A DNA stretch of 64,000 nucleotides from Leptospirales bacterium (lineage in GTDB: Bacteria; Spirochaetota; Leptospiria; Leptospirales; Leptonemataceae), in contig JAIBBM010000020.1 of assembly GCA_019694685.1 (NCBI GenBank), positions 1-64,000 of the forward strand. The letters are read 5' to 3'. Under the pieces are notes generated by a model. The model ran no database searches. It had not been told where the DNA came from and saw only the letters and a list, made by a program, of their open reading frames with translations. Within the stretch, counting starts at the first letter, position 1; each line of letters opens with the position of its first letter. Below, one piece after another: positions 9,325 through 17,081 of this stretch. Both the position numbers and the translations under genes were made by a program.

Positions 9325-10061
9325 AGATCCCGAATCCCCGCACGAATGATGGCCACTGCTTCTTCTGGTGTTTCTGCCACCACCATGAGATCTGAATCAC
9401 CTGGAGAGACTGTGCGAGACTGCTTCATGGCATCCATACGAGCGAAAAGACTGGCCCAATCGGATCTTTTTCCGAGCAGAACGATGGGACAACGAGCTTT
9501 CTTGCGAGTTTGCACCTTGGAGAGTGTCTCAAAAATCTCCCACTCTGTGCCCACGCCTCCCTGCCCGATGACCACCGCTGCCGCTCTGTCTACCATGTCC
9601 GCCTCACGCTGAGCGAAGCTTGCAAACATAAAACCATCTGTAGTGTACGAGTTTGGCTTCTCAGAGCCCGATCCAAAATAAGTTGAGAAGTACAAACTGG
9701 GCGCTCCCGCCTCTTTCGCGCCGCGATTTCCTGCTTCCATGAGACCGGGTCCGCCTCCTGTCAAGATCGGATAACGGCTATTTTCTTTGGACCACAGATA
9801 AGCAAACTTTCTCGTGATCTTGTAAGAGTCCCAGTCCTCTTTCGCGCGGGCAGATCCGAATATGGTAACGACTCCGTGAGGGGCCGCGCGATCGATCACC
9901 CTCTGCGCGCAAAAGGCGTCTTTGGCCAGGTCTTCTGGAGTGGGTATGGCTCCGTCCGGAACGCGTCTACCGCCCGTCTTGCATGCAACGTCGTTGACCG
10001 GAAGCATGACGCCGGCTGTGGTGCAGGTCGTTAAACAGAGGAAGAATACGATGGCTCTCAC
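9321..10061 (-). CDS. LOG-family (TIGR00730-type) phosphoribohydrolase-like protein with probable export signal
   Basis: The Rossmann-fold core is clear: VVTIFGSARA, LTGGGPGLMEAGNRGAKEAG and GGVGTEWEIFETL, matching the GGxGTxxE active site of LOG proteins, which release ribose 5-phosphate from nucleoside monophosphates. The Pro normally preceding GG is Gln here (GQGGVGT). Unusually, the GTG start at 10061 yields a hydrophobic N-terminus (MRAIVFFLCLTTCTTAGVMLP) with a possible short lipobox LTTC, so the enzyme may be periplasmic or lipid-anchored; known LOG proteins are cytoplasmic. A later ATG at residue 19 would remove that signal, and no strong ribosome site settles the matter. The stop overlaps the antiporter start by 4 bases, implying cotranscription with it. 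Confidence 0.8.
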   Translation of the reverse strand: MRAIVFFLCLTTCTTAGVMLPVNDVACKTGGRRVPDGAIPTPEDLAKDAFCAQRVIDRAAPHGVVTIFGSARAKEDWDSYKITRKFAYLWSKENSRYPILTGGGPGLMEAGNRGAKEAGAPSLYFSTYFGSGSEKPNSYTTDGFMFASFAQREADMVDRAAAVVIGQGGVGTEWEIFETLSKVQTRKKARCPIVLLGKRSDWASLFARMDAMKQSRTVSPGDSDLMVVAETPEEAVAIIRAGIRDL

Positions 10062-10142
10062 GGGGCACTTGTTTGGTCCTCATCATTTGTTTTGCAACAG
10101 TTAAATTCTTTACGATTCATGGCTTTTGTGTTACACGGGCGC

Positions 10143-11150
10143 ATGACTGCCTGGGTAGCTGTAGACACAATGAGCGGAGATCACGGTCCGGAGCCTGCGG
10201 TTCATGGCGCGCAACAGGCCATCCGCGAATACGGCTCTCACGTAACTCTCGTAGGTGATCCTGAAAAATTAGAGAAACTGCTCAAACGCTTCACGTGCGA
10301 TCCATCGCACGTTCAAATCGCGCCCGCCAAAGAAGTAATCACAATGGACGATAGCCCGGCTCGAGCGGTGAGATCCAAACCAGACGCATCTGTCGTAGTG
10401 GCGGCTCGCCTCGTGAAGGAAAAGAAGGCAGTGGGTTTTTTCAGCCCGGGAAATACTGGTGCGACAATGGCGGCGGCTCTCCTTGAAATGGGGCGAATCA
10501 AAGGAGTGGAGAGACCATCGATCGCGAGCCCTCTGCCGCGCGAAGACGGGGGAACCACAGTGCTCATTGATTCAGGCGCAAACGTAGACTGCAAGGCAAG
10601 CTGGCTGGTTCAATTTGCGATCATGGGAGAAATCTATTCACGCGAAATTCTTGGTGTCGTTAACCCGCGCGTCGCCGTTCTCTCCAATGGAGAAGAAGAA
10701 GGAAAAGGAAATTCTGTTTCAACAGATGCATGGGAGAGACTGAGACATTTGCCGTGCAACTTTATGGGCAATGTGGAAGGAAGAGATCTATACGGAGGCG
10801 GACGAACTGCGGATGTCGTCGTGTGCGACGGATTCACAGGCAACATTGTGCTCAAAGCAACCGAAGGTCTGGCCACATCGATATTTACGATTCTATTGCA
10901 GGGCATCGCTGGATCAAGTCTTGCGAAGACGGGAGCGTATTTGCTCAAACCTGTCCTTTCAGAAGTGAAACGAAGAATGGATTACACCGAGTACGGGGGA
11001 GCGCCTTTGCTCGGGGTAGAAGGAATCTGCATCATAGGTCACGGTGGTTCCAACGCAACTGCATTCAAAAACGCAATTCGGGTGGTGGATCAATCCTCCA
11101 AAAGAGACATCCGCCAGAAGATAGAAGACAGAGTGCGTCTTTTCGGGTGA
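10143..11150 (+). CDS. plsX: Phosphate acyltransferase PlsX
   Basis: PlsX makes acyl-phosphate from acyl-ACP, the first step of phospholipid synthesis with PlsY. The N-terminus VAVDTMSGDHGPEPAVHGA, FFSPGNTGATMAAALLEMGRI, VLIDSGANVDCK, LSNGEEEGKGN and CDGFTGNIVLKATEG are standard PlsX motifs. The usual MGGDHGP reads MSGDHGP here. I take the ATG at 10143 (335 residues, normal length); upstream ATG codons at 10092 and 10119 would add 8-17 residues with no family match. It is divergent from the LOG-family gene and stands apart from fabH and acpP, which often neighbour it elsewhere. It is peripheral to the inner membrane in known cases. Confidence 0.95.
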   Translation: MTAWVAVDTMSGDHGPEPAVHGAQQAIREYGSHVTLVGDPEKLEKLLKRFTCDPSHVQIAPAKEVITMDDSPARAVRSKPDASVVVAARLVKEKKAVGFFSPGNTGATMAAALLEMGRIKGVERPSIASPLPREDGGTTVLIDSGANVDCKASWLVQFAIMGEIYSREILGVVNPRVAVLSNGEEEGKGNSVSTDAWERLRHLPCNFMGNVEGRDLYGGGRTADVVVCDGFTGNIVLKATEGLATSIFTILLQGIAGSSLAKTGAYLLKPVLSEVKRRMDYTEYGGAPLLGVEGICIIGHGGSNATAFKNAIRVVDQSSKRDIRQKIEDRVRLFG

Positions 11151-11185
11151 AGCCCGTAAGGAAACGGGGGCCTGCCAGGCAAGAT

Positions 11186-11521
11186 TCAGGGCCCAAGCTT
11201 CGTCAGTTTCTCTCCGTCCACTTCCATCATCCATTTCCCGTCTACAAGTGCTGGCTCCTGATCGATTCGGAACTTCGCAGAAAAGATCCAGACACCGGCA
11301 CGAATCTCCCGCTCTGCAAACTCTTGGATGGGACCATGGACCGATGTGCGCCCGGCGCTCCGCACCTTCTGATAGCTGAGCCCCCCGTCACTGCTGATGA
11401 TCAGGGTAATCCCGTCACCCACCCACGTGCCTACGTAACTCTTCTTGTTTTCCGGAACTGGCTGTCCTTTGCACGAAAGAATCAGCAAAAACATAATCGA
11501 AAGTAGAATTGGTTTCCTCAT
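11186..11521 (-). CDS. Small lipoprotein of unknown function
   Basis: The 111-residue product starts at the ATG at 11519-11521 with a lipoprotein signal (MRKPILLSIMFLLILSC), then KGQPVPENKKSYVGTWVGDGITLIISSDGG. The SYVGTWVGDG...LIISSDG pattern resembles small lipocalin-like or META-like lipoproteins seen in spirochaetes, with a repeated beta-strand character, but I cannot name a family. A longer open frame to 11743 runs through the hairpin repeats and is not credible. The gene is convergent with plsX and has the repeat array 73 bases upstream of its start. Confidence 0.7.
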   Translation of the reverse strand: MRKPILLSIMFLLILSCKGQPVPENKKSYVGTWVGDGITLIISSDGGLSYQKVRSAGRTSVHGPIQEFAEREIRAGVWIFSAKFRIDQEPALVDGKWMMEVDGEKLTKLGP

Positions 11522-11594
11522 GACTGATATTGAGACATAGGCGCGTATGTTTGCAAGCATTGTCTGCAAAGGCGAACTTCCGATCCGCATCGCG
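11522..11594. other. Intergenic leader between small lipoprotein gene and hairpin repeats
   Basis: The 73 bases hold a TTTGCA/TGCAAA inverted pair (11550-11555 and 11565-11570, 9 bases apart) and no clear promoter or gene. The longer gap 11522-12033 is otherwise filled by the hairpin repeats. Confidence 0.4.
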
Positions 11595-12029
11595 TTATCA
11601 CGCATAAAATGTTCGTTATACTTACCAACGCCCGGTGTTATCACGCACTTTTGTTGCGTGATACAACACACGCACGCGAGAGGACCGGGAACGGCCGCGC
11701 CGCGCCGGTTTATCACGCAAAAAATGTTCGTTTTACATACCAACGCCCGGTGTTATCACGCACTCCTATTGCGTGATAAAGCACACGCACGCCAGAGGAC
11801 CGGGAACGGCCGCGCCGCGCCCGGTTTATCACGCATAAAATGTTCGTTATACTTACCAACGCCCGGTGTTATCACGCACTTTTATTGCGTGATAAAGCAC
11901 ACGCACGCGAGAGGACCGGGAACGGCCGCGCCGCGCCCGGTTTATCACGCATAAAATGTTCGTTATACTTACCAACGCCCGGTGTTATCACGCACTTTTG
12001 TTGCGTGATAAAGCACACGCACGCCAGAG
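11595..12029 (+). repeat. Tandem array of about 116-bp units (3.75 copies) with internal hairpins
   Basis: Four units begin at 11595, 11710, 11826 and 11942, with periods of 115, 116 and 116 bases; the last stops after about 88 bases. Each unit starts with TTATCACGCA, repeats that 10-mer 43 bases later, and then carries its exact inverse TGCGTGATAA after a 7-base loop, giving a 10-bp perfect hairpin (for example 11869-11878 with 11886-11895). The unit ends with a GC-rich segment in which ACCGGG pairs with CCCGGT. The core CGCCCGGT plus TTATCACGCA occurs twice per full unit. Units are about 95% alike. Because 116 is not a multiple of three and stops interrupt, the plus-strand frames across it are not genes. 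It fills the gap between the small lipoprotein gene and the DUF4139 gene. Confidence 0.93.
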
Positions 12030-12033
12030 AGCT

Positions 12034-13707
12034 TCAATGCATCAGCATTCTCTCGAGATCGTATGCGCGTTGTTTGGCGGGAGCATTCGGCTCTACCGCT
12101 GGCTGGGCGGGGCGCCTTCCTTTTTCGTTCTCCAGATTTTCCTGAAACTTCTGCCACGTTTCCTGGGGAATCTCCAGCGAATAAGAGAAGTCAAATTTTT
12201 GAGAGGCGCCCGGATCCACGTTCATATTCACAGCCAGCATGCCGTTTGCATCCGGCTTCACGTCGCTCCGGTTCGACCCCTGAAACTTCGTGGAGATATT
12301 GGGGTCTCGCGCCACAGGATAGCGATCAAACACGATGACAGACCTGGGCTTTCGACTATGATTTGCGATCTCGATTTGCCACTGGTTTTGGATCTGCACT
12401 TTACTCGATAGTATGCCCGCGCCAGCCACTTCTCCCTTGAGCAAAACGCGACGCGCGGTCATGCGCTGGTCTGCACCCAGATACAAATCGAAGTCCTCGC
12501 CTGCGGCGGCACGAGGTGTAGTAGTCGTTCCGGCAAAACTTCCGTCCAGAAAGATGTTCATGGCACCAGTCAAAAGAGGAATGGAAGAAGAATTACGAAA
12601 CTTCGCACGAAGAAATACAGAATCAGTCATAGAGGGAATCGCCACATGATTGACAGTGCCTTTCAGAGGAGTGCTCTGGAGGGTGATTCGATGATCTGAG
12701 TTGTCCGATTCAATGGTTTCGCGAGCAGGGAGTTGGATAGAAAAAGAAGCTCCATCCTGGGAATCACCGGCACTCGACTCTGTTTCTCCGGCTGAATCGT
12801 CGCGCTTTCCTTCATCGCGATCCATGGTCCACAGATCTTTTCCAGAAATTCTCCATGGACGAAGCTGTCCCGGAGCAAGAGCGACTGACGGTCTTGCGGT
12901 GGATAACGTTATGCGCACATTATTCCAATCTTCTCCTGTGGCCTGGCGAACAGCGGCCCGGGCGTCCAACCTGAAATCGCCTCCTTCCGAGGATCCGTGC
13001 AAATCATACACTGCCTGCCAGGAAACTCCCGTAACTGTGTACTCGAGCGAAACACTCGATCCGGCCCTCGGAGTGCCTGCATACTGAATCACAACTTCCA
13101 CCTGAGATTTTTTTCGCGCGGCAAGAATTCGCGCCAGCTCGCCACTTGTCTTTTCGAGATCGCGCTTGAGTTCTACATTTCTTCTTTCTGACTTTTGAAT
13201 CTTCTCCAGATATTCCTGTCTGTTCTTTTCAAGAAAACGAAGCGCGTCCGTCCAGCCTGCAATCACGCTCACATTCTGCTTTAGTTCTCTGTCTGATTGA
13301 CCGGATGCAATCTGTCCGAAGGAAGAAAGGACCTTCAATTGCTCACGATAGTTGGATTGCCTGTCCGTTTCCATTCGAATCTCAGACTGCAGCGATTCGA
13401 TCTTCGCGTTCAAGGGGTGATCGGACATGTCCTCGTAACTTTTTGCACGCGGCTGAACTGCGACGGATACGATGTCAAGATTGGAGGCGGACGCTCTGAT
13501 GGAATCAGGTAAAACAGCGGCAGGAAGATCCGAAAAGCGAACCACGCCACCGGCATCTACGCCCACTGGCATGACGCGACGCACGGTTGCTCGATCTGTA
13601 TAGATCGTAACAGAGTCCAGCTTTGCGCCTGTTCCTTCTGCGAAGAGAAGTGGGGGCAGTAGAAAGAAAGGAACGATCGAAATGACTCGGGCTATGCTGG
13701 TTCTCAT
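12034..13707 (-). CDS. DUF4139/DUF4140 (mucoidy-inhibitor A-like) exported protein
   Basis: The 557-residue protein has a signal peptide (ARVISIVPFFLLPPLLFA), an N-terminal DUF4140-like region (LDSVTIYTDRATVRRVMPV), a coiled coil at about residues 95-200 (rich in Glu/Lys/Gln, e.g. KIESLQSEIRMETDRQ) and a large C-terminal DUF4139 domain (LEYTVTGVSWQAVYDLH, ATGEDWNNVRITLSTARP). It ends in KFDFSYSLEIPQETW and a charged tail. Proteins of this type occur in many bacteria and are of unknown mechanism; one member was named for an effect on mucoidy. It is probably periplasmic or surface exposed. The stop lies about 5 bases from the hairpin repeat array, which could act on the mRNA 3' end. Confidence 0.85.
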   Translation of the reverse strand: MRTSIARVISIVPFFLLPPLLFAEGTGAKLDSVTIYTDRATVRRVMPVGVDAGGVVRFSDLPAAVLPDSIRASASNLDIVSVAVQPRAKSYEDMSDHPLNAKIESLQSEIRMETDRQSNYREQLKVLSSFGQIASGQSDRELKQNVSVIAGWTDALRFLEKNRQEYLEKIQKSERRNVELKRDLEKTSGELARILAARKKSQVEVVIQYAGTPRAGSSVSLEYTVTGVSWQAVYDLHGSSEGGDFRLDARAAVRQATGEDWNNVRITLSTARPSVALAPGQLRPWRISGKDLWTMDRDEGKRDDSAGETESSAGDSQDGASFSIQLPARETIESDNSDHRITLQSTPLKGTVNHVAIPSMTDSVFLRAKFRNSSSIPLLTGAMNIFLDGSFAGTTTTPRAAAGEDFDLYLGADQRMTARRVLLKGEVAGAGILSSKVQIQNQWQIEIANHSRKPRSVIVFDRYPVARDPNISTKFQGSNRSDVKPDANGMLAVNMNVDPGASQKFDFSYSLEIPQETWQKFQENLENEKGRRPAQPAVEPNAPAKQRAYDLERMLMH

Positions 13708-13763
13708 CCTCGTTGGACTAAGAGCCCGGATTTTTGTTCACACAATGCAGTATTGATGTAATA

Positions 13764-14765
13764 CTACCAGCGCGCGTAGTGGTCTTCTGCAAAGCCATAC
13801 AGGTCGCCGATCTCGTATGACCTGGGCCCCAGTTGCACCTTGCCGCGAAATGTCCCATACATTTGAGAGAATCGAGTGGCAAGAAGGCCTGCGTTTACGT
13901 GTTCCTTGTGCACTCCCCTGGACATGAATCTCAAATCAAACGAATCTGAATGAATCCTCCAGTCCTTCATTGGATCGGCTGCATCAAATTCGAATCTGGT
14001 CTGGGGTAAGAAGGAAAGCTTTCCATCTACCCAGGCGCAATTCTCGCTGTAGCTTGTTTCATTCACACCGCAAGATACATTCAGACCAAATCGTTTTCCG
14101 TTTACGAAGCCGCTGACGAAAGCCCAGTTCCACCAGGTCTCCGGCCGCATGTAACCCGCGCTATAGTCTGTGTGACCCAGGCAATTCTCTATATCAAATC
14201 GACCGAATTCGCAATCAATGGTTCCCTTCATAGGGACCGCGCCGGTCTTTCGAACATAGACCCAGCCTGTATATCCGGCTCTCGTGCAAATTCGGAGAGG
14301 TTCCACGGCTGGAGTTCTGTCAGCAAAGCTAGCATCCACGAGGACTCGCCCATCCTTTCGCACAGATAGCAATCGATCTCCGTTCACAGAGCGAATGGTG
14401 ATTCCATTCTTGCTGTTGCCGTAGGACACGTCGCATGATTCAGGATTGGTAGAAAAGCGAACCGCACGAGAGAAAGGAGTCCGCCAGGTGTGCCTCAACT
14501 CCTTGCCTGTCTTCAGATCATAGATATAGTAGAAAGCGCTCGATAGGTATCTCAAATCGACGACCGTAGCACCAAAGATCAGATCGTTTGAAATCCCGCC
14601 CACATAGTGAAATTGCTTGTAGCCAAAATGCCTGGCACGCCGGCCAAGCTTCTTTCCCAGCGGACTCCTCAGATCGTATGCAGCCGGATCCACGACAGTA
14701 ACTGGCTCTGAAAAAATGCCGGTTCGCACCGCACCGTTAGATATCAAATGATCGCTTGAGCCCAT
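13764..14765 (-). CDS. DUF2804 family protein
   Basis: The 333-residue protein shows the DUF2804 signature: an N-terminal LGRRARHFGYKQFHYVGG, central CLGHTDYSAGYMRPETWWNWAF, GLNVSCGVNETSYSENC and the C-terminal GFAEDHYARW. The family is widespread with no established function; the lipocalin-like pattern suggests a beta-rich fold that binds a hydrophobic ligand. There is no signal peptide, so it is probably cytoplasmic. It is divergent from coaE (85-base intergenic region) and lies 56 bases upstream of the DUF4139 gene. I have no evidence for its role here. Confidence 0.85.
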   Translation of the reverse strand: MGSSDHLISNGAVRTGIFSEPVTVVDPAAYDLRSPLGKKLGRRARHFGYKQFHYVGGISNDLIFGATVVDLRYLSSAFYYIYDLKTGKELRHTWRTPFSRAVRFSTNPESCDVSYGNSKNGITIRSVNGDRLLSVRKDGRVLVDASFADRTPAVEPLRICTRAGYTGWVYVRKTGAVPMKGTIDCEFGRFDIENCLGHTDYSAGYMRPETWWNWAFVSGFVNGKRFGLNVSCGVNETSYSENCAWVDGKLSFLPQTRFEFDAADPMKDWRIHSDSFDLRFMSRGVHKEHVNAGLLATRFSQMYGTFRGKVQLGPRSYEIGDLYGFAEDHYARW

Positions 14766-14850
14766 TTATCTGTTTTGCGCCAATGCGCCTGATGTAAAGC
14801 CAGATCGAAAAATTACTTGTACTTCTTAAAGACCCGCGAAACGATGCGCC

Positions 14851-15435
14851 GTGGTCTACAAGATCGGACTGACTGGCGCCATCGGGTCTGGGAAATCAAC
14901 AGCCGCACGCATCTTCGCAAAACTGGGAGCTACAGTCCTTGACGCAGACGTACTGGCAAAAGAAGCACTGGAGGATCCGGACGTTCAAACAGATCTCAAA
15001 GTTCGCTTCCCCGCTGCTTTCGAAAACGGAGCCCTGTCTCACAAAGCACTCGCGGACATTGTGTTCTCCGATCGCTCGAGGCTCGCGAAGCTTACGGAAC
15101 TGACTCATCCAGTGGTTCGGCGCAAGTTCAAAGAAATCGTTTCATCCATGAAAGAAGGCGTTCTGGTCTATGATGTGCCTCTGCTGTTTGAGGCGGGCCT
15201 GGAAGGGGACTTCGACCTCACTGTGGTCATCAGCACCCCGGATGAAATTCGCCACGATCGCCTCAAAAAGCGCGGTTTGACGGAAGAAGACATAAAAAGA
15301 AGAGAAGGCCTCCAGCTCAAACCGGCCGAAAAAGAAAACAGGGCAGATGTAGTGCTCACGAATGCGGGAGCACCAGAAGACCTGGAAAACGCAATATTGA
15401 AAATTCTGGAAAGCAGCCGGAGGGCTCTGAAATGA
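14851..15435 (+). CDS. coaE: Dephospho-CoA kinase
   Basis: CoaE phosphorylates dephospho-CoA in the last step of coenzyme A synthesis. The start is a GTG, giving MVYKIGLTGAIGSGKST with the P-loop GAIGSGKST, then TVLDADVLAKEAL and YDVPLLFEAGLEGDFD. At 194 residues it is the usual length. Its stop overlaps the next start by 4 bases (ATGA at 15432), so the SPOR protein gene is probably translationally coupled. Cytoplasmic. Confidence 0.94.
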   Translation: MVYKIGLTGAIGSGKSTAARIFAKLGATVLDADVLAKEALEDPDVQTDLKVRFPAAFENGALSHKALADIVFSDRSRLAKLTELTHPVVRRKFKEIVSSMKEGVLVYDVPLLFEAGLEGDFDLTVVISTPDEIRHDRLKKRGLTEEDIKRREGLQLKPAEKENRADVVLTNAGAPEDLENAILKILESSRRALK

Positions 15436-16343
15436 AGAAGAGAATATTCTACGTAATCAACCTGGATCGCGGAAGAATCCTGGTACTCTCTGTACTGGTC
15501 ACCGGATTCATGTTGATCTCGTTTGCAACAGGCTACAGATTCGGCACGGCTACAGAGCCAAAGCGCGATCTGGGAGCGCGCGACGAAGTATTCATGGACC
15601 CGGCCAAACAAGGGTTAGACAGATCCATCGCCCCGGCAGACTCCAGCCTCAGCGCGCCTCTGGACACTTCCAAATCCGAAGTTCCCAGATCGGAAAAGAG
15701 AAATGAATCTGCGGATGGCACAGCTCCCGATCGCACCTCTGCAGATCGCAATGCATCCCGGCCCGAAAAAGAAACCAAACCTCGCCCAACTCAGGTAACG
15801 GAAAATCGCCCTGAAAAACCGGCGCATTCAAACGCAAAAACAGAAAAGCCAGGCCACGCGAAGCGCGAAACAGCCCGTCGCCCGGAAGACAAAAAAGAAA
15901 ATAAGAACGAAAAAAAGAATTCTGAGAAGCAATCTCGCGTAGCAGATCGGGCCAGAACAGAAAAACCAGCGTCTGTAAAGCCGGCGCGCGAAAGCAAAGA
16001 ACAGCGCGATCGCCCGGCAAAAAATGATGCGAAGACTCACAACCAGTCGAAGCCAGAAAAAGACAAATCGTCCGCTGTACTTGAGCCGGAACGGAGCATG
16101 AGACTCGCAGACACCGCTCCGCAGGCAAATAAAAGGTCTTTTCAGCTGGGTAGCTTCTCTTCTAAAGATGCGGCCGGCCGCATGACAGAGCAGCTCAAGA
16201 AGCAGGGTTTTGCGCCCGCCATCGTCCAGTCGAACGGCAAATACATGGTGCGAGTGGGTGGTTCCGGACAGGAAGACCTGGCAACTCTGGAAAAGCAGCT
16301 TCGCGCGAAGAACTACAGCCCGATTCGCGTCTCTTCACCCTGA
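15432..16343 (+). CDS. SPOR-domain membrane protein with charged linker
   Basis: The 303-residue protein has a short cytoplasmic N-terminus, one transmembrane helix at about residues 14-36 (ILVLSVLVTGFMLISFATGY), a long Lys/Glu/Ala/Pro-rich linker (about 45-220) and a C-terminal SPOR domain (about 230-303: SFQLGSFSSKDAAGRMTEQL, YMVRVGGSGQEDLATLEKQL). SPOR domains bind peptidoglycan stripped of stem peptides at division sites, so it is likely a septal or wall-associated protein of the FtsN/DedD type. It is coupled to coaE by ATGA. The low-complexity linker produces several long false frames on the other strand. Confidence 0.88.
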   Translation: MKKRIFYVINLDRGRILVLSVLVTGFMLISFATGYRFGTATEPKRDLGARDEVFMDPAKQGLDRSIAPADSSLSAPLDTSKSEVPRSEKRNESADGTAPDRTSADRNASRPEKETKPRPTQVTENRPEKPAHSNAKTEKPGHAKRETARRPEDKKENKNEKKNSEKQSRVADRARTEKPASVKPARESKEQRDRPAKNDAKTHNQSKPEKDKSSAVLEPERSMRLADTAPQANKRSFQLGSFSSKDAAGRMTEQLKKQGFAPAIVQSNGKYMVRVGGSGQEDLATLEKQLRAKNYSPIRVSSP

Positions 16344-16360
16344 GGGTTTTAGACTTGTCA

Positions 16361-16376
16361 CCAAAAGGCCTTTTGG
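16361..16376. other. 16-bp perfect palindrome after the SPOR gene
   Basis: CCAAAAGGCCTTTTGG lies 17 bases after the SPOR gene stop and 13 bases before the suggested start of the next gene. It has no loop and no following T tract, so it is not a convincing terminator. A protein-binding site is possible. Confidence 0.4.
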
Positions 16377-16389
16377 GCGCTCTTATCCT

Positions 16390-17046
16390 GTGACCGCACA
16401 ATTGACGGATGAAGAAAAGTCCATCCGACTGCTGGTAGTAAGCCGGACGATTGATCGCCTGGCTGTCATGTATTCCGATTGGATTTCCCAGAAGGGATTC
16501 GACGGCATCCCTGACTTCTTCCGCAACCATCTCTATTCACCTGCAAACAAAGAAGCGCGGGACGCAGCGCTGGATAATCTCTACAACAAGCTCAAGTCAG
16601 TCACGGGTCCAGAAATGACCGCCAACATCCATATGCTCATTGAGCTCAATCGCCTCACAGACGATCTGGATCTGGACACGGCCCGGGTTCTCATGGCCAC
16701 CACTCTTCAGACCACCAGACCGGAAGATCTCACGTTTGATCAACTCTTCCACGCCGTTCGCCAGACCGGCAGAAAGGAAGAGAGAAAGAAACAGGTCCAG
16801 ATGGTATCAGACGCCCTGACTTTCTTCTTCTCCCTTTCCAAATTGCCTTTGATCAAGCTGGTGATGGCGCCTATCAAAGTAGCGGCATCCCTGGTGGGCG
16901 CCATGGATCTGATTTCTACAATGGAAGCGGGCTACGCACTTTCCCGTAACATAAAAGACATGACCCCGTTCGTAGAAGCATTTGTGAAACGCGAAGTGGA
17001 ATTCATCGATTCCGACTATACAGCCCATTCGCTGATACAAAAGTAA
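16390..17046 (+). CDS. Conserved-looking alpha-helical protein of unknown function
   Basis: I do not recognise the family. The frame is open from well inside the SPOR gene; the first reasonable start after the SPOR stop is GTG at 16390 (VTAQLTDEEKSIRLLVVS), with TTG at 16402 as an alternative. The 218 residues are mostly helical, with a hydrophobic stretch near residues 135-175 (FFFSLSKLPLIKLVMAPIKVAASLVGAM) that could associate with a membrane, and no signal peptide. It lies 35 bases upstream of ppk1 and may be cotranscribed with it. Its composition is like its neighbours. Confidence 0.65.
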   Translation: MTAQLTDEEKSIRLLVVSRTIDRLAVMYSDWISQKGFDGIPDFFRNHLYSPANKEARDAALDNLYNKLKSVTGPEMTANIHMLIELNRLTDDLDLDTARVLMATTLQTTRPEDLTFDQLFHAVRQTGRKEERKKQVQMVSDALTFFFSLSKLPLIKLVMAPIKVAASLVGAMDLISTMEAGYALSRNIKDMTPFVEAFVKREVEFIDSDYTAHSLIQK

Positions 17047-17081
17047 TAGTCTGGGCTCACTGCCCTCTCAGAACATAGACT

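Noticed and set aside
11550..11570. TTTGCA/TGCAAA inverted pair as a LexA box
   Set aside because: The 9-base spacer does not fit TTTG-N5-CAAA, unlike the clear site at 46496.
11595..12029. Integron attC array
   Set aside because: The units lack the RYYYAAC/GTTRRRY ends, contain no cassettes and no integrase gene is in the window.
11547..12411. Three overlapping plus-strand open frames (135, 101 and 151 residues) with repeating peptide motifs
   Set aside because: They come from the 116-bp hairpin repeats read in rotating frames; 116 is not divisible by three, no ribosome sites precede them and the third runs antisense into the DUF4139 gene.
13749..13765. AGTATT/AATACT hairpin after the DUF2804 gene as a terminator
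   Set aside because: The stem is short and AT-rich, overlaps the stop codon and has no T tract.
15533..16128. Several long minus-strand frames opposite the SPOR gene
   Set aside because: They mirror the Lys/Glu/Ala-rich linker, which lacks stops on the opposite strand; none has a ribosome site or domain.
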